From Oscillospiraceae bacterium (lineage in GTDB: Bacteria > Bacillota > Clostridia > Oscillospirales > Ruminococcaceae), in NCBI GenBank assembly GCA_021199795.1, contig JAJQHJ010000013.1, positions 62,001-126,000 on the forward strand: 64,000 nucleotides of DNA, in the 5' to 3' direction. The notes beneath the pieces were generated by a model, which was not told where the DNA came from, did no database searches, and saw only the letters and a list, made by a program, of their open reading frames with translations. Of the stretch, positions 7,242-15,477 are shown in pieces; the first letter of the stretch is position 1; every line of letters begins with the position of its first letter. The position numbers and the translations under genes are program-made.

Positions 7242-8402
7242 GTGACATACTGGAAATTCTGTGCGGAGCTTAAGAATAATGGGCTGAGAGTCTTAGGAAT
7301 CGGCGACTGCCCTTATGAGGAGCTTGACCAGCACTTAAGAGAGAGCCTCGATGAATACTACAAGGTCTCGACTCTTGAGAACTACGACGAGGTGTTCAAG
7401 GCGGTTGCTTTCTTCACCTATAAGTACGGCAAGATCGACTGGCTGGAATCGAATAACGAGTACTGGCTTGAAAGGGATGCTCACCTGAGAACCGAGTTCA
7501 ACATCACTTCCGGCTTCAAGGACGACGATATCGATCACGTCAAGTACAAGTCCCTCATGAAAGAGTACTACAAAAAAGCCGGCGTCCCGACTGCGAGGTA
7601 CCACGTTATCTCCGGTATCGACGACGCAAGGGAGTTCATCGACACTGTTGGATATCCCGTCATCGTCAAGCCGGACAACGGAGTCGGAGCAAGCCATACT
7701 TACAGACTTAGCAATGATAACGAGCTTGAGTTCTTCTTTGAGCATAAAGACGACGAAACCTACATCATGGAGGAGTTCGTCAACGGCTATGTAAGGACAT
7801 ACGACGCCATCATCGACCAGAACGGCGAGCCCATCTTCGAGTCGGGCAACGTCACTCCTGAATCGCTCATGGACGTGGTCAACGAGGCTAGAAACACTAT
7901 CTACTACATCGTCCCCCAGCTTCCGGATGAGCTTATAGACATTGGTAGACGCACCGTCAAGGCTTTCGGCGTCAAGGCAAGGTTCATCCACCTTGAATAC
8001 TTCGTTCTGAATGCCGACCAGGACGGCTTGGGAAAGAAAGGTGACATCGTCGGCTTGGAGGTCAACATGCGTCCATCCGGCGGCTACACCCCCGACATGT
8101 ATGACTATGCCTATGAAACCGACGTCTACAAGCTCTGGGCGGATATGATTGCTTTCAACAAGCCGTCCTCAGACCCTTATAAGGTTCGCAAGTTCTGTGC
8201 TTTCTGCGGCAGACGCGACGGCATGGAGTTCAACCTCAACCATGAAGCCATCATGGCAAAATACGGTCCCAACATGAGAATGTGGGGAAGAATCCCTGAC
8301 GCCCTGGCAGATGCAATGTCAAATCAGATGTACACCGCCGTTTTCGACACCGAGGAAGAAATGAACAGATTCTTCTCTGATTTACTCACGCTTAAAGATT
8401 AA
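7242..8402 (+). CDS. ATP-grasp superfamily enzyme (start codon apparently lost)
   Basis: An ATP-grasp ligase-like protein, 386 residues from the first usable start, GTG 7242. The pre-ATP-grasp Rossmann-like domain is followed by the ATP-binding core (VIVKPDNGVGASHTYRL, then EEFVNGY) and the metal-binding strand GLEVNMRPSGG. These enzymes join a carboxylate to an amine or thiol using ATP. Upstream of 7242 the frame stays open to a stop at 7197-7199 and encodes what looks like the missing first beta-strand (QNFIFISPNFP), but no ATG, GTG or TTG is present. GTG 7242 also lacks a good ribosome binding site. The gene may therefore carry a one-base frameshift at its start. Partner substrates are unknown. 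Confidence 0.8.
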   Translation: MTYWKFCAELKNNGLRVLGIGDCPYEELDQHLRESLDEYYKVSTLENYDEVFKAVAFFTYKYGKIDWLESNNEYWLERDAHLRTEFNITSGFKDDDIDHVKYKSLMKEYYKKAGVPTARYHVISGIDDAREFIDTVGYPVIVKPDNGVGASHTYRLSNDNELEFFFEHKDDETYIMEEFVNGYVRTYDAIIDQNGEPIFESGNVTPESLMDVVNEARNTIYYIVPQLPDELIDIGRRTVKAFGVKARFIHLEYFVLNADQDGLGKKGDIVGLEVNMRPSGGYTPDMYDYAYETDVYKLWADMIAFNKPSSDPYKVRKFCAFCGRRDGMEFNLNHEAIMAKYGPNMRMWGRIPDALADAMSNQMYTAVFDTEEEMNRFFSDLLTLKD

Positions 8403-8421
8403 CCCTGAACTCGAAATTCTG

Positions 8422-8449
8422 AAAAGTCCGATGAAAATCGGGCTTTTTT
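8422..8449 (+). terminator. Terminator after the ATP-grasp gene
   Basis: AGTCCGAT and ATCGGGCT arms with a GAAA loop, followed by six T, 20 bases after the stop. Confidence 0.85.
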
Positions 8450-8499
8450 GTTTTCAGTTCCACTCACCGAAAAAAATGAAAATTTCTGTCAAAACAGGG

Positions 8500-8528
8500 T
8501 TGACAAATTGGTAAAAAAGTGGTATAGT
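8500..8528 (+). promoter_or_regulatory. Promoter of the first large permease gene
   Basis: TTGACA at 8500-8505 and TATAGT at 8523-8528, spacer 17. Confidence 0.85.
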
Positions 8529-8573
8529 ATCATTATCTTTTAATTGATTGCTGGAAAAAGGAGAAACCCCAAC

Positions 8574-11168
8574 ATGCTGAAAACTATATTTCCCCTTGCC
8601 TTTGAGGGCATAAAACGAAGAAAGCGGCAATCGATTCTTATCTTCTTCGTCCTGCTCGTGTCGTTCACGTTTGCAATAATACTCCTGAGCTACACCTCCA
8701 GCATTGCCGAAACCAATTCTCAGCTCCGGCTTGATACATACGGCTCATGGTATGGTGCCATCAGCGACGGTATCGATGGCGATCTAGAATATCTCGAAAG
8801 CACAGATTTTGTTGACGATGTCGGGACAAGCGTCAACTATGGCAAGGCTTCGGTTATGGTCATGCAGTATGCGATGGATGATGTTGTAATCGGCACTGCT
8901 GATGACAGCCTTATCGACATGGGCATCAATCTTGAAAGCGGAAGTATGCCTGATGCTACTAACGAGATAGCTATAGAATCGGCGACCCTTTCTGAAATCG
9001 ACTATAACATCGGCGGCACAATCACACTGCAGTTTGTCTTCTACACTGATGAGTATCAGGAAGAAGCGGTCACTGTTGAGAGGACGTTCAAAGTTGTCGG
9101 TGCTATCAGCGAATACACAGGGCTCTGGAGCGTCGACTGCACGCTCAATTCCGCAATCATAACTAAAGAAGCTATGGCGGAAATAGTTGCCGAAGCGGAA
9201 GCTCAGCTCGGTGAAAACATGTATTATACTCACGACACCACCTATTTCTTCACCGTTAAATCAGGAATGGAAAGCAGTGTTGAGAGCGATGTGAACAAGT
9301 ATCTCTACAGCATTCGCGAGGGCTCTTCATTCAGAACTGTCACCATAAATCCCGTCACGGAAATGGAGTCCGAAGCGGCACAGACCAATATGGTCTATCT
9401 TGGGCTTATCCTGGCGATCACGATTCTTGCAGTCGTAATGATCTATATACTTCAGATGCAGGTGGAAGTCAAGAGAATCGTCAGATTCAGAAGCATCGGC
9501 GGCTCAAAGGGACAGCTGAGATTTCTTATTCTCACAGAAAACCTTATGCTCGCTGTTCCTGCGATGATACTTGGAATTCTCTTCGGACTCTTAGGCATCA
9601 GGATTGTCCTCGGCGTCAGCGTCTACAGTGGCTCGGTCGATATTGCGGTAAGTATGCCGTGGAGCTCTCTTATTGAAGCACTTGCTTTGTGGATTGTCGG
9701 AATCCTGGCTGTCAGGATGATTACATTTCAGGTCGCACTTGCAACTCCTCTTGTCGGAAGAATGGGATTGCAGAGGAGCAAGGCAAAGCTTGTCGGCGGG
9801 TTCAGAAGAGCTTTGATTATGCTTATGGCAACGCTCCTGTGCGTCTCGGCAGTCTTCACCACAGTCAACATCGCCGAACCCGCAAGCGAATATAACTACT
9901 GGTCCTCCCTCTGGTCCTACTACATATGTCAGCAGGATGGAATCCCTGTCAGCAAGCTGGAAAACGTGTCCGACTACGAAGACCTGATTCTTTCCGCCCC
10001 GGGTATTTCGGATTTTATCGGGTTCAACAGCTTTGATGCTATTGTAACCTCGACAGATGACGGAAGTGTAATTAATATTGACGGCAGAGTAATTGCTATG
10101 GAATGGGAGGATATCGAAAAGTATGTCGACACAAAGGGAGTCGACAGAGAAGCATTTGAGAGCGGCGAAAGTGTCATAGTTCAGGTTGTGTCCACAAGTT
10201 ATATTGCGAACAACTCAACATTTGACTACTCGGATATAACGCTGTCTGTTGCCTATGAGTACGAAAGCGTTGAACGCTCTATGCTTAGCATGTACGACCC
10301 CGACTCCCTTTTGAACTCTGAATTGGCAACTGTCACTGTAGACATAGACTCATTGCAGATTATTGACAGAGAGGATACCCTCGTTTCTCAGTTAGAAACC
10401 GACCGCTTGGGAGAATATAAGTTTACGCTCGAAACTCTCGTTTACTATGTAATCTGCTCAAATTCAGTGATTCAGAACCTTGTCAATCAGATTCCCGAAA
10501 ACACCAAATGGTGGACTGACAACTGGCGTTTCTTCAGAGGTCAGCAAGAAGTTGGCTATCAGGAGGCTTATATCTTTGTTGATATGAACGCCGGCGACCT
10601 TTCGGCAGACGCGGCAATGACAAATATTATAAATCAGATTTACTTTACAAGTGCAGCTGGAATCAACGAAAACTATTTCGAGCTGTCTAATCTCCGTGAA
10701 ATCAACTACTCAAATGCACAGGTCTATCAACAATCAATGATTATGACCATCATAAGTGGCGTGTGCATAGCGGTTGTAGTTCTCCTGATTCTGGTGAGCA
10801 CGCTTCGACTTGAGACCGAAAGCGAAAAGAAACGCTACGGCATCTTGCAGGCTATAGGTATGTCGAAGCGGCAACGGAATATTGAGCTTGCACGGCGGGC
10901 AGTTGTCAGAAGCATTGTGTCTATTGCTATAGCAATTGGGAGCTATCTATGCTATTATCTTGCTATGAATATCTCGGCTATTACTGCCGGCGAAAGTGCC
11001 GTAAGCGTCTTGGGAACGATGTTTGCGACGCTTGCTGGATATGGCTTGACAGCACCGGTATTAATTGGTATACTGATTATAGTGTTCCTCATTACATTCG
11101 CAATTTGCTTTGGATCGAAGATGGGGATTAATAAGTATTCTATTATGGAAATGTTACGCAATGACTAA
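8574..11168 (+). CDS. FtsX-type ABC transporter permease (large, duplicated)
   Basis: An 864-residue membrane protein of the MacB/FtsX permease family. One N-terminal helix follows the basic FEGIKRRKRQS start. A ~220-residue extracytoplasmic domain precedes three helices around residues 280-410. The pattern then repeats, ending with a helix bundle that contains the family's YGILQAIGMSKRQ coupling segment. ATG 8574 is preceded by AAGGAG ten bases upstream; a TTG at 8544 lies before that site. The following gene is a paralogue sharing the YGSWYG segment near residue 55. Such proteins work with a MacB/LolD-like ATPase, here probably 13711-14379. They export peptides or lipids or transmit mechanical force; which applies is not visible. 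Confidence 0.85.
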   Translation: MLKTIFPLAFEGIKRRKRQSILIFFVLLVSFTFAIILLSYTSSIAETNSQLRLDTYGSWYGAISDGIDGDLEYLESTDFVDDVGTSVNYGKASVMVMQYAMDDVVIGTADDSLIDMGINLESGSMPDATNEIAIESATLSEIDYNIGGTITLQFVFYTDEYQEEAVTVERTFKVVGAISEYTGLWSVDCTLNSAIITKEAMAEIVAEAEAQLGENMYYTHDTTYFFTVKSGMESSVESDVNKYLYSIREGSSFRTVTINPVTEMESEAAQTNMVYLGLILAITILAVVMIYILQMQVEVKRIVRFRSIGGSKGQLRFLILTENLMLAVPAMILGILFGLLGIRIVLGVSVYSGSVDIAVSMPWSSLIEALALWIVGILAVRMITFQVALATPLVGRMGLQRSKAKLVGGFRRALIMLMATLLCVSAVFTTVNIAEPASEYNYWSSLWSYYICQQDGIPVSKLENVSDYEDLILSAPGISDFIGFNSFDAIVTSTDDGSVINIDGRVIAMEWEDIEKYVDTKGVDREAFESGESVIVQVVSTSYIANNSTFDYSDITLSVAYEYESVERSMLSMYDPDSLLNSELATVTVDIDSLQIIDREDTLVSQLETDRLGEYKFTLETLVYYVICSNSVIQNLVNQIPENTKWWTDNWRFFRGQQEVGYQEAYIFVDMNAGDLSADAAMTNIINQIYFTSAAGINENYFELSNLREINYSNAQVYQQSMIMTIISGVCIAVVVLLILVSTLRLETESEKKRYGILQAIGMSKRQRNIELARRAVVRSIVSIAIAIGSYLCYYLAMNISAITAGESAVSVLGTMFATLAGYGLTAPVLIGILIIVFLITFAICFGSKMGINKYSIMEMLRND

Positions 11169-11195
11169 GCATTGCCGAGAAGAAAGGTGGTTTAA

Positions 11196-13583
11196 GTGAA
11201 AAACATATTCGAGCTTGCGGTGCAGGGCTTATGGCGGAAGAGGAAGAAGAATCTTCTCATAGTTCTTGTACTTATGGTGACGTTTGCCTTTTCCGTGATG
11301 CTCCTGAGCTACACAAACAGCATTGCGATGACCAATCGGGAGTATCGCTTCTCGATCTATGGCTCATGGTACGGCTCTATCGTTTATGGGCAGGATGGCG
11401 ACGTGGATTACCTCGAGTCGACTGAGTGGGCTGATGATGTCGGCGAGAGTGTCACTTACGGCACTGTAAGTGGGTTGGGAATTGGCACGGTCGATGATGC
11501 ATTCGTCGAAATGGGAGTCCATCTGGAGGAGGGAACTCTTCCAGAAAACAGCGGCGAGATTGCGGTCGAAGTGACTGTGCTCAATAAGCTCGGCTATGAC
11601 TACACCATCGGCGAGAGTATCACTCTTCCGATAACCATTTCGGATGATGAAACTATCTACCGGAGCTTCACCCTCGTCGGCGTAATTTCAACCTACACCA
11701 CTCTCTGGGACTACTCCGGCACTCTGAACAGTGCAATTATAACCGAAGAGGATGCAGAGGCTATTTTTGACGGCGTTACACCAACTGTCTCCTATTTCTT
11801 CACCGTCATTGACGGGATGGAGGACACCGTTTCGGATGAAGTCAACGCCTATCTTTCGGAATCGAGGGCTTCAAACGTAGCCTCAAGCAGAAAGCAGGTC
11901 AAGATCAATTCCTATGCCTATCAGGATCACAGCGAGACGGAGTTCAATTCTGTTTACATCTGGCTTATCTTCGCAGTTGCAATCCTGGCGATTGTGGTTG
12001 TCTATATCCTCCAGATGCAGCCGGAGATAAGAAGAACAGTCCGGATCCGCAGCCTTGGAGCATCGAAAGGGCAGCTGAGGCTTCTCGTGACGGTTGAAAC
12101 ATTGATACTCTGCATACCGTCTCTTCTAATAGGAATAGTTGTCGGTGCAATAGGCATCTGGGTTTTACTCAGGGTCAGCGTGTTCTCAGGCTCTATTGCA
12201 ATTATAGTCAGTATTCCGTGGAAGAATCTCCTGATGTTCCTGCTACTGTGGATTCTTGGGACGCTTATAGTCAAGATGGTGATGTTCCAGATTTCCATTG
12301 CAACGCCGCTTACTGGCAGGATGGAAATGCAGGTTGGAAAGCAGAGGTTCTCCCGCAGATTCCAGAAAGGCTTGATTATAGCGATGTGTGTTGTCTTCTG
12401 CTCGGCAGTTGTCTTCACAACCATCCTCTCGCTTGATCCATATTTTGACTATACATACTACACAACCACCTATTCCTACTATGCTATGAACACCCTGAGC
12501 TTTTCAGGTCAGCACCTTGGGGATGATGTCCTGAGCGAGCTTGCCTCTGTTCCGGGAGTTTCGGGAGTATGGGGATTCTCGGAACAATCAGCCAATCTTA
12601 CAACAGATGCTGTTGAGGCTCAGGAAATATCCGTCTATGTCGTCGATTCGCAAGACAGCTGGAAAGGGATGATTGATTTCACCTGCACAGACCTTGAGAG
12701 CTTCAACTCGGGCGAAAGCGTCATTCTCATGAAAGTATCTACTGATTCAGAATCAGTCATCCCGGCAGCCGGCGACAAAATCACTCTGACCATTTCGGGC
12801 ACCGAATTTACAACCACTGTCGGAGGCGTGAGCGACTACTACCGTTCATCGGGGCTTGGCTATAACTACAGCTTATACCCCGAAACCTACGACATAGTCT
12901 GTTCCGTGGCATTTGTGCAAAAGGTTCTGGATGCTCTTCCGGAGGGCACGATGTGGGGCTCGTCCTACACAGCCGGAGATACTGCCGGATTTACTCAGGT
13001 TCTCGTTTTCACCGACCTGAATGCCGAATATCTCTCAACCGATAAAGCTGTCACAAAGATAATGAATGCAAATTCGCTGATGATCACGATGAATATGAGA
13101 TCCGAAAACTCGTCGAAAGCCCGCGAATATCTCCAGACTCTCATCATGTTCTGGGTGAGCGGAGGGTGCATCATGTTCATAACGCTTCTGATTCTCGCCA
13201 GCACAATAAGGCTTGAGACGGAGCGTGAAAAGAAAAAGTACGGCATCCTGCAAGCTATCGGAATGTCACGGAGGCAGAGAAATACAAGGCTTCTTATTAC
13301 CTCTGTCATCCGCGGAGCTATTGCGAGTATTGCCGGATGGGTGATCTATTTCGGGTATCTCCTCTTAAAAATCGTTACTGGCAGCGAGACGGCACTGAGT
13401 CTAGACGAGATTGGAACAGCTTTCAGCAGTCAGCTTCAGGAGCTTGCAAGCTATCATATGGAAGCATGGACGATGATTCTTATCTCACTGGCACTGTTTG
13501 TAATAGTGTTTGTGGTCTGCTATATCTCGAAGCTTGGGCTCAATAAATACAAGCTCATGGAAATGTTGCAAGAAGACAGATAG
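11196..13583 (+). CDS. FtsX-type ABC transporter permease (paralogue)
   Basis: A 795-residue paralogue of the preceding permease with the same layout: N-terminal helix after a KRKKN-type basic stretch, extracytoplasmic domain with YGSWYGS, three-helix bundle, a second extracytoplasmic domain, and a C-terminal bundle with YGILQAIGMSRRQ. Translation begins at GTG 11196 behind AGAAAGGTGG. It follows the first permease by 27 bases, so they are cotranscribed and probably form a heterodimer. The ATPase gene is 127 bases further on under its own promoter. Confidence 0.85.
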   Translation: MKNIFELAVQGLWRKRKKNLLIVLVLMVTFAFSVMLLSYTNSIAMTNREYRFSIYGSWYGSIVYGQDGDVDYLESTEWADDVGESVTYGTVSGLGIGTVDDAFVEMGVHLEEGTLPENSGEIAVEVTVLNKLGYDYTIGESITLPITISDDETIYRSFTLVGVISTYTTLWDYSGTLNSAIITEEDAEAIFDGVTPTVSYFFTVIDGMEDTVSDEVNAYLSESRASNVASSRKQVKINSYAYQDHSETEFNSVYIWLIFAVAILAIVVVYILQMQPEIRRTVRIRSLGASKGQLRLLVTVETLILCIPSLLIGIVVGAIGIWVLLRVSVFSGSIAIIVSIPWKNLLMFLLLWILGTLIVKMVMFQISIATPLTGRMEMQVGKQRFSRRFQKGLIIAMCVVFCSAVVFTTILSLDPYFDYTYYTTTYSYYAMNTLSFSGQHLGDDVLSELASVPGVSGVWGFSEQSANLTTDAVEAQEISVYVVDSQDSWKGMIDFTCTDLESFNSGESVILMKVSTDSESVIPAAGDKITLTISGTEFTTTVGGVSDYYRSSGLGYNYSLYPETYDIVCSVAFVQKVLDALPEGTMWGSSYTAGDTAGFTQVLVFTDLNAEYLSTDKAVTKIMNANSLMITMNMRSENSSKAREYLQTLIMFWVSGGCIMFITLLILASTIRLETEREKKKYGILQAIGMSRRQRNTRLLITSVIRGAIASIAGWVIYFGYLLLKIVTGSETALSLDEIGTAFSSQLQELASYHMEAWTMILISLALFVIVFVVCYISKLGLNKYKLMEMLQEDR

Positions 13584-13637
13584 GCATCTACAGATAGTCA
13601 TCTGAGAAAAATATTTCTAATAATTTCGTAGGAGCTA

Positions 13638-13666
13638 TTGACAACGGCAGAAAAATATGGTACTAT
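13638..13666 (+). promoter_or_regulatory. Promoter of the ABC ATPase gene
   Basis: TTGACA at 13638-13643 and TACTAT at 13661-13666, spacer 17. Its position allows the ATPase to be expressed independently of the permeases. Confidence 0.7.
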
Positions 13667-13710
13667 AAAGTTCAGAAAAATAAGGTTTCTGAGGAAAAGG
13701 AGTAATCGAT

Positions 13711-14379
13711 ATGAGTACAGTATTAAGAGCAAAGGACATTTTCAAGACCTACAAGGCGGAATCGGGCGAAACCCACGCTCTGAACGGCGTGAGTGCCGAG
13801 TTTGAGGAGGGGCTTTTCTACACCATCATCGGGCGTAGCGGCTCCGGAAAGTCGACGCTTCTACATATTTTAGGCGGTCTTGATGAGCCAACTTCCGGCA
13901 ACATCTACCTTGGCGATGAGGATCTCTATTCCTACCCCGACGCCAAGATGGCGGAGTTCCGCAGACGCCACATGGGCTTTGTTTTCCAGCAGTTCAATCT
14001 CTTGGACGAATACACAGTCTTGAACAACATCTGTATGCCGATGAAGCTTGACAACAAGAAGCCCGACCCGGAGTTCCTCAAGAACGTCACCGAGCTTCTA
14101 GGCATCGACGACAAGCTCAAGAAATACCCGACCGAGCTTTCAGGTGGCGAGCAGCAGAGAGTTGCGATTGCGAGGTCTGTCCTTGCGAAGCCCCAGCTCA
14201 TCTTTGCGGACGAGCCTACAGGAAACCTCGACAAGAAGAACGGCGAGACCACTATTCAGCTCCTCCGGGACTGCGCCCAGCAGTTCGGTCAGACTTTAAT
14301 CATGGTCACCCACGACCCGGAAATTGCTGCAAAGGCAGACGTGGTTATAAAGATTGAAGACGGAAAAGTTATAGATTAG
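13711..14379 (+). CDS. ABC transporter ATP-binding protein, MacB/LolD type
   Basis: A complete 222-residue ABC ATPase. Walker A is GRSGSGKST (residues 41-49), followed by the Q-loop (FVFQQFNLLDEYT), signature LSGGEQQR, Walker B LIFADEPTGNLD and the H-loop MVTHD. The FNLLDEYTVLNNI and EPTGNLD segments are typical of the MacB/LolD/FtsE branch that drives FtsX-type permeases. It is the only such ATPase in the window, so it is the natural partner of the two permeases upstream. It could also serve the ATPase-less permease/adaptor pair at 31527-35433. Confidence 0.93.
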   Translation: MSTVLRAKDIFKTYKAESGETHALNGVSAEFEEGLFYTIIGRSGSGKSTLLHILGGLDEPTSGNIYLGDEDLYSYPDAKMAEFRRRHMGFVFQQFNLLDEYTVLNNICMPMKLDNKKPDPEFLKNVTELLGIDDKLKKYPTELSGGEQQRVAIARSVLAKPQLIFADEPTGNLDKKNGETTIQLLRDCAQQFGQTLIMVTHDPEIAAKADVVIKIEDGKVID

Positions 14380-14394
14380 TTCGGCATAAACGAA

Positions 14395-14430
14395 ACCGGC
14401 AGAGGAATTCCTCTGCCGGTGTTTTTTATT
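14395..14430 (+). terminator. Bidirectional terminator between ABC ATPase and nadE
   Basis: ACCGGCAGAG and CCTCTGCCGGT arms around GAATT, followed by GTTTTTTATT on the plus strand. The genes converge here. Confidence 0.85.
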
Positions 14431-15157
14431 CCTTATAAAGAAATGTGTCGAAACGCTTCAGCTTGAACTGATTGAGCCGGTTGAGACGGTCAATTCTCGC
14501 TTTCGTCTCAGGCTCCGGTTCGACTCCCTCACGAATATACTCATCGAGAGCCTTATAGGTGAAGCCGAGGTTATCCTCATCAGTCTTGCCGCAAAGACCG
14601 TCAAGCGGCGGCTTTTCGACGAACTTTTCCGGAAGCCCCAGATATCTGCCTATTGCCTTGACCTCTTGGACGGTGAAGTTGGAAATCGGTCCGAAATCCC
14701 CTGCCCCGTCGCCATAGAGCGTCGCATAGCCGACCCAGTCTTCAGACAGGTTGCAGGTGTTGGCAACTCTGCCGTTGTTCGACTGTGCAACAGCATAAAG
14801 AACGGTCATGCGGACTCTCGGAGGGATATTAGTGAGCGTCGCGACAGACGGCTCGAAGCCCAAGGACTTCTTCAAAGCCTCAACAGTCTCGCCGATGTTG
14901 ACTTCAATACTTCTGATACCTAAGATTTCGCAGAGCTCACGGGAATAGCCGATATCGAACTGCTCACCCTGAGGCATCAGAACTCCGATTACACGCTCTT
15001 TTCCAAGAGCTTTCACGAGAAGTGCCGCCGTTACCGAGCTGTCCTTTCCTCCGGAAATGCCAAGGACTGCATTGCAATCCTTACCATTACGGGAGAACCA
15101 GTCACGGATCCAGTCGATGCAAGCTTCTGCGGCTTTTGAAGCGGTGAATGTATACAT
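14426..15157 (-). CDS. nadE: Ammonia-dependent NAD synthetase
   Basis: A 243-residue NAD+ synthetase that adenylates and amidates deamido-NAD in the last step of NAD synthesis. The ATP-pyrophosphatase P-loop SGGKDSS is at residues 35-41, and the NLSEDWVGYATLYGDGAGDF segment carries substrate-binding residues. There is no glutaminase domain, so it is the short ammonia-using form. AAAGGGG precedes the ATG by nine bases. It is the last gene of the minus-strand run that starts with the DUF6062 gene, after a hairpin-rich 60-base gap. Confidence 0.92.
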   Translation of the reverse strand: MYTFTASKAAEACIDWIRDWFSRNGKDCNAVLGISGGKDSSVTAALLVKALGKERVIGVLMPQGEQFDIGYSRELCEILGIRSIEVNIGETVEALKKSLGFEPSVATLTNIPPRVRMTVLYAVAQSNNGRVANTCNLSEDWVGYATLYGDGAGDFGPISNFTVQEVKAIGRYLGLPEKFVEKPPLDGLCGKTDEDNLGFTYKALDEYIREGVEPEPETKARIDRLNRLNQFKLKRFDTFLYKE

Positions 15158-15179
15158 ATTGATAACCCCTTTGTCATTT

Positions 15180-15226
15180 AGCGGGCGGTCAGTTAGCGAA
15201 GCTAACTGTATATCCAGCCCCTACAC
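15180..15226 (-). repeat. Partial copy of the GTAGGGGCGGA-type element
   Basis: Read on the minus strand it begins GTAGGGGCTGGATAT, has a GTTAGC/GCTAAC hairpin and ends CCGCCCGC. It resembles the ends of the element at 48183-48297. Confidence 0.5.
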
Positions 15227-15475
15227 GAATACCACCAGCAACCCGAATTGCAGAATCAGTGCTATGATGTTTATCGCCCAGAAATACCAATGTCTCGTTT
15301 TGTGGCGGAAAAGGTGAATTCCTAAGAGGGCTCCGGCGGCTCCGCCGATAAAGCCCATTGTCAGGAGAGCTTTTTCGCTGATGCGCCACTGTCCCCTCTT
15401 TGCACGCCTCTTGTCGACGCCATACATGACGAAAGTGACGAAGCTCACGAGAAGCAGGTATGCGGCGTAAATCAT
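15221..15475 (-). CDS. DUF1294 small membrane protein
   Basis: About 84 residues. The DUF1294 signature is clear: YGVDKRRAKRGQWRISE after the first membrane helix, then GFIGGAAGALLG and the FRHKTRHWYF turn before a final helix. Function unknown for the family. ATG 15475 is chosen because it gives the usual short N-terminus; a GTG at 15487 overlapping the ackA stop is the alternative. Its position directly after ackA indicates cotranscription. Confidence 0.82.
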   Translation of the reverse strand: MIYAAYLLLVSFVTFVMYGVDKRRAKRGQWRISEKALLTMGFIGGAAGALLGIHLFRHKTRHWYFWAINIIALILQFGLLVVFV

Positions 15476-15477
15476 GA

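Noticed and set aside
7335-7991. 218-codon minus-strand frame inside the ATP-grasp gene
   Set aside because: Antisense to a clear ATP-grasp core, with no family similarity.
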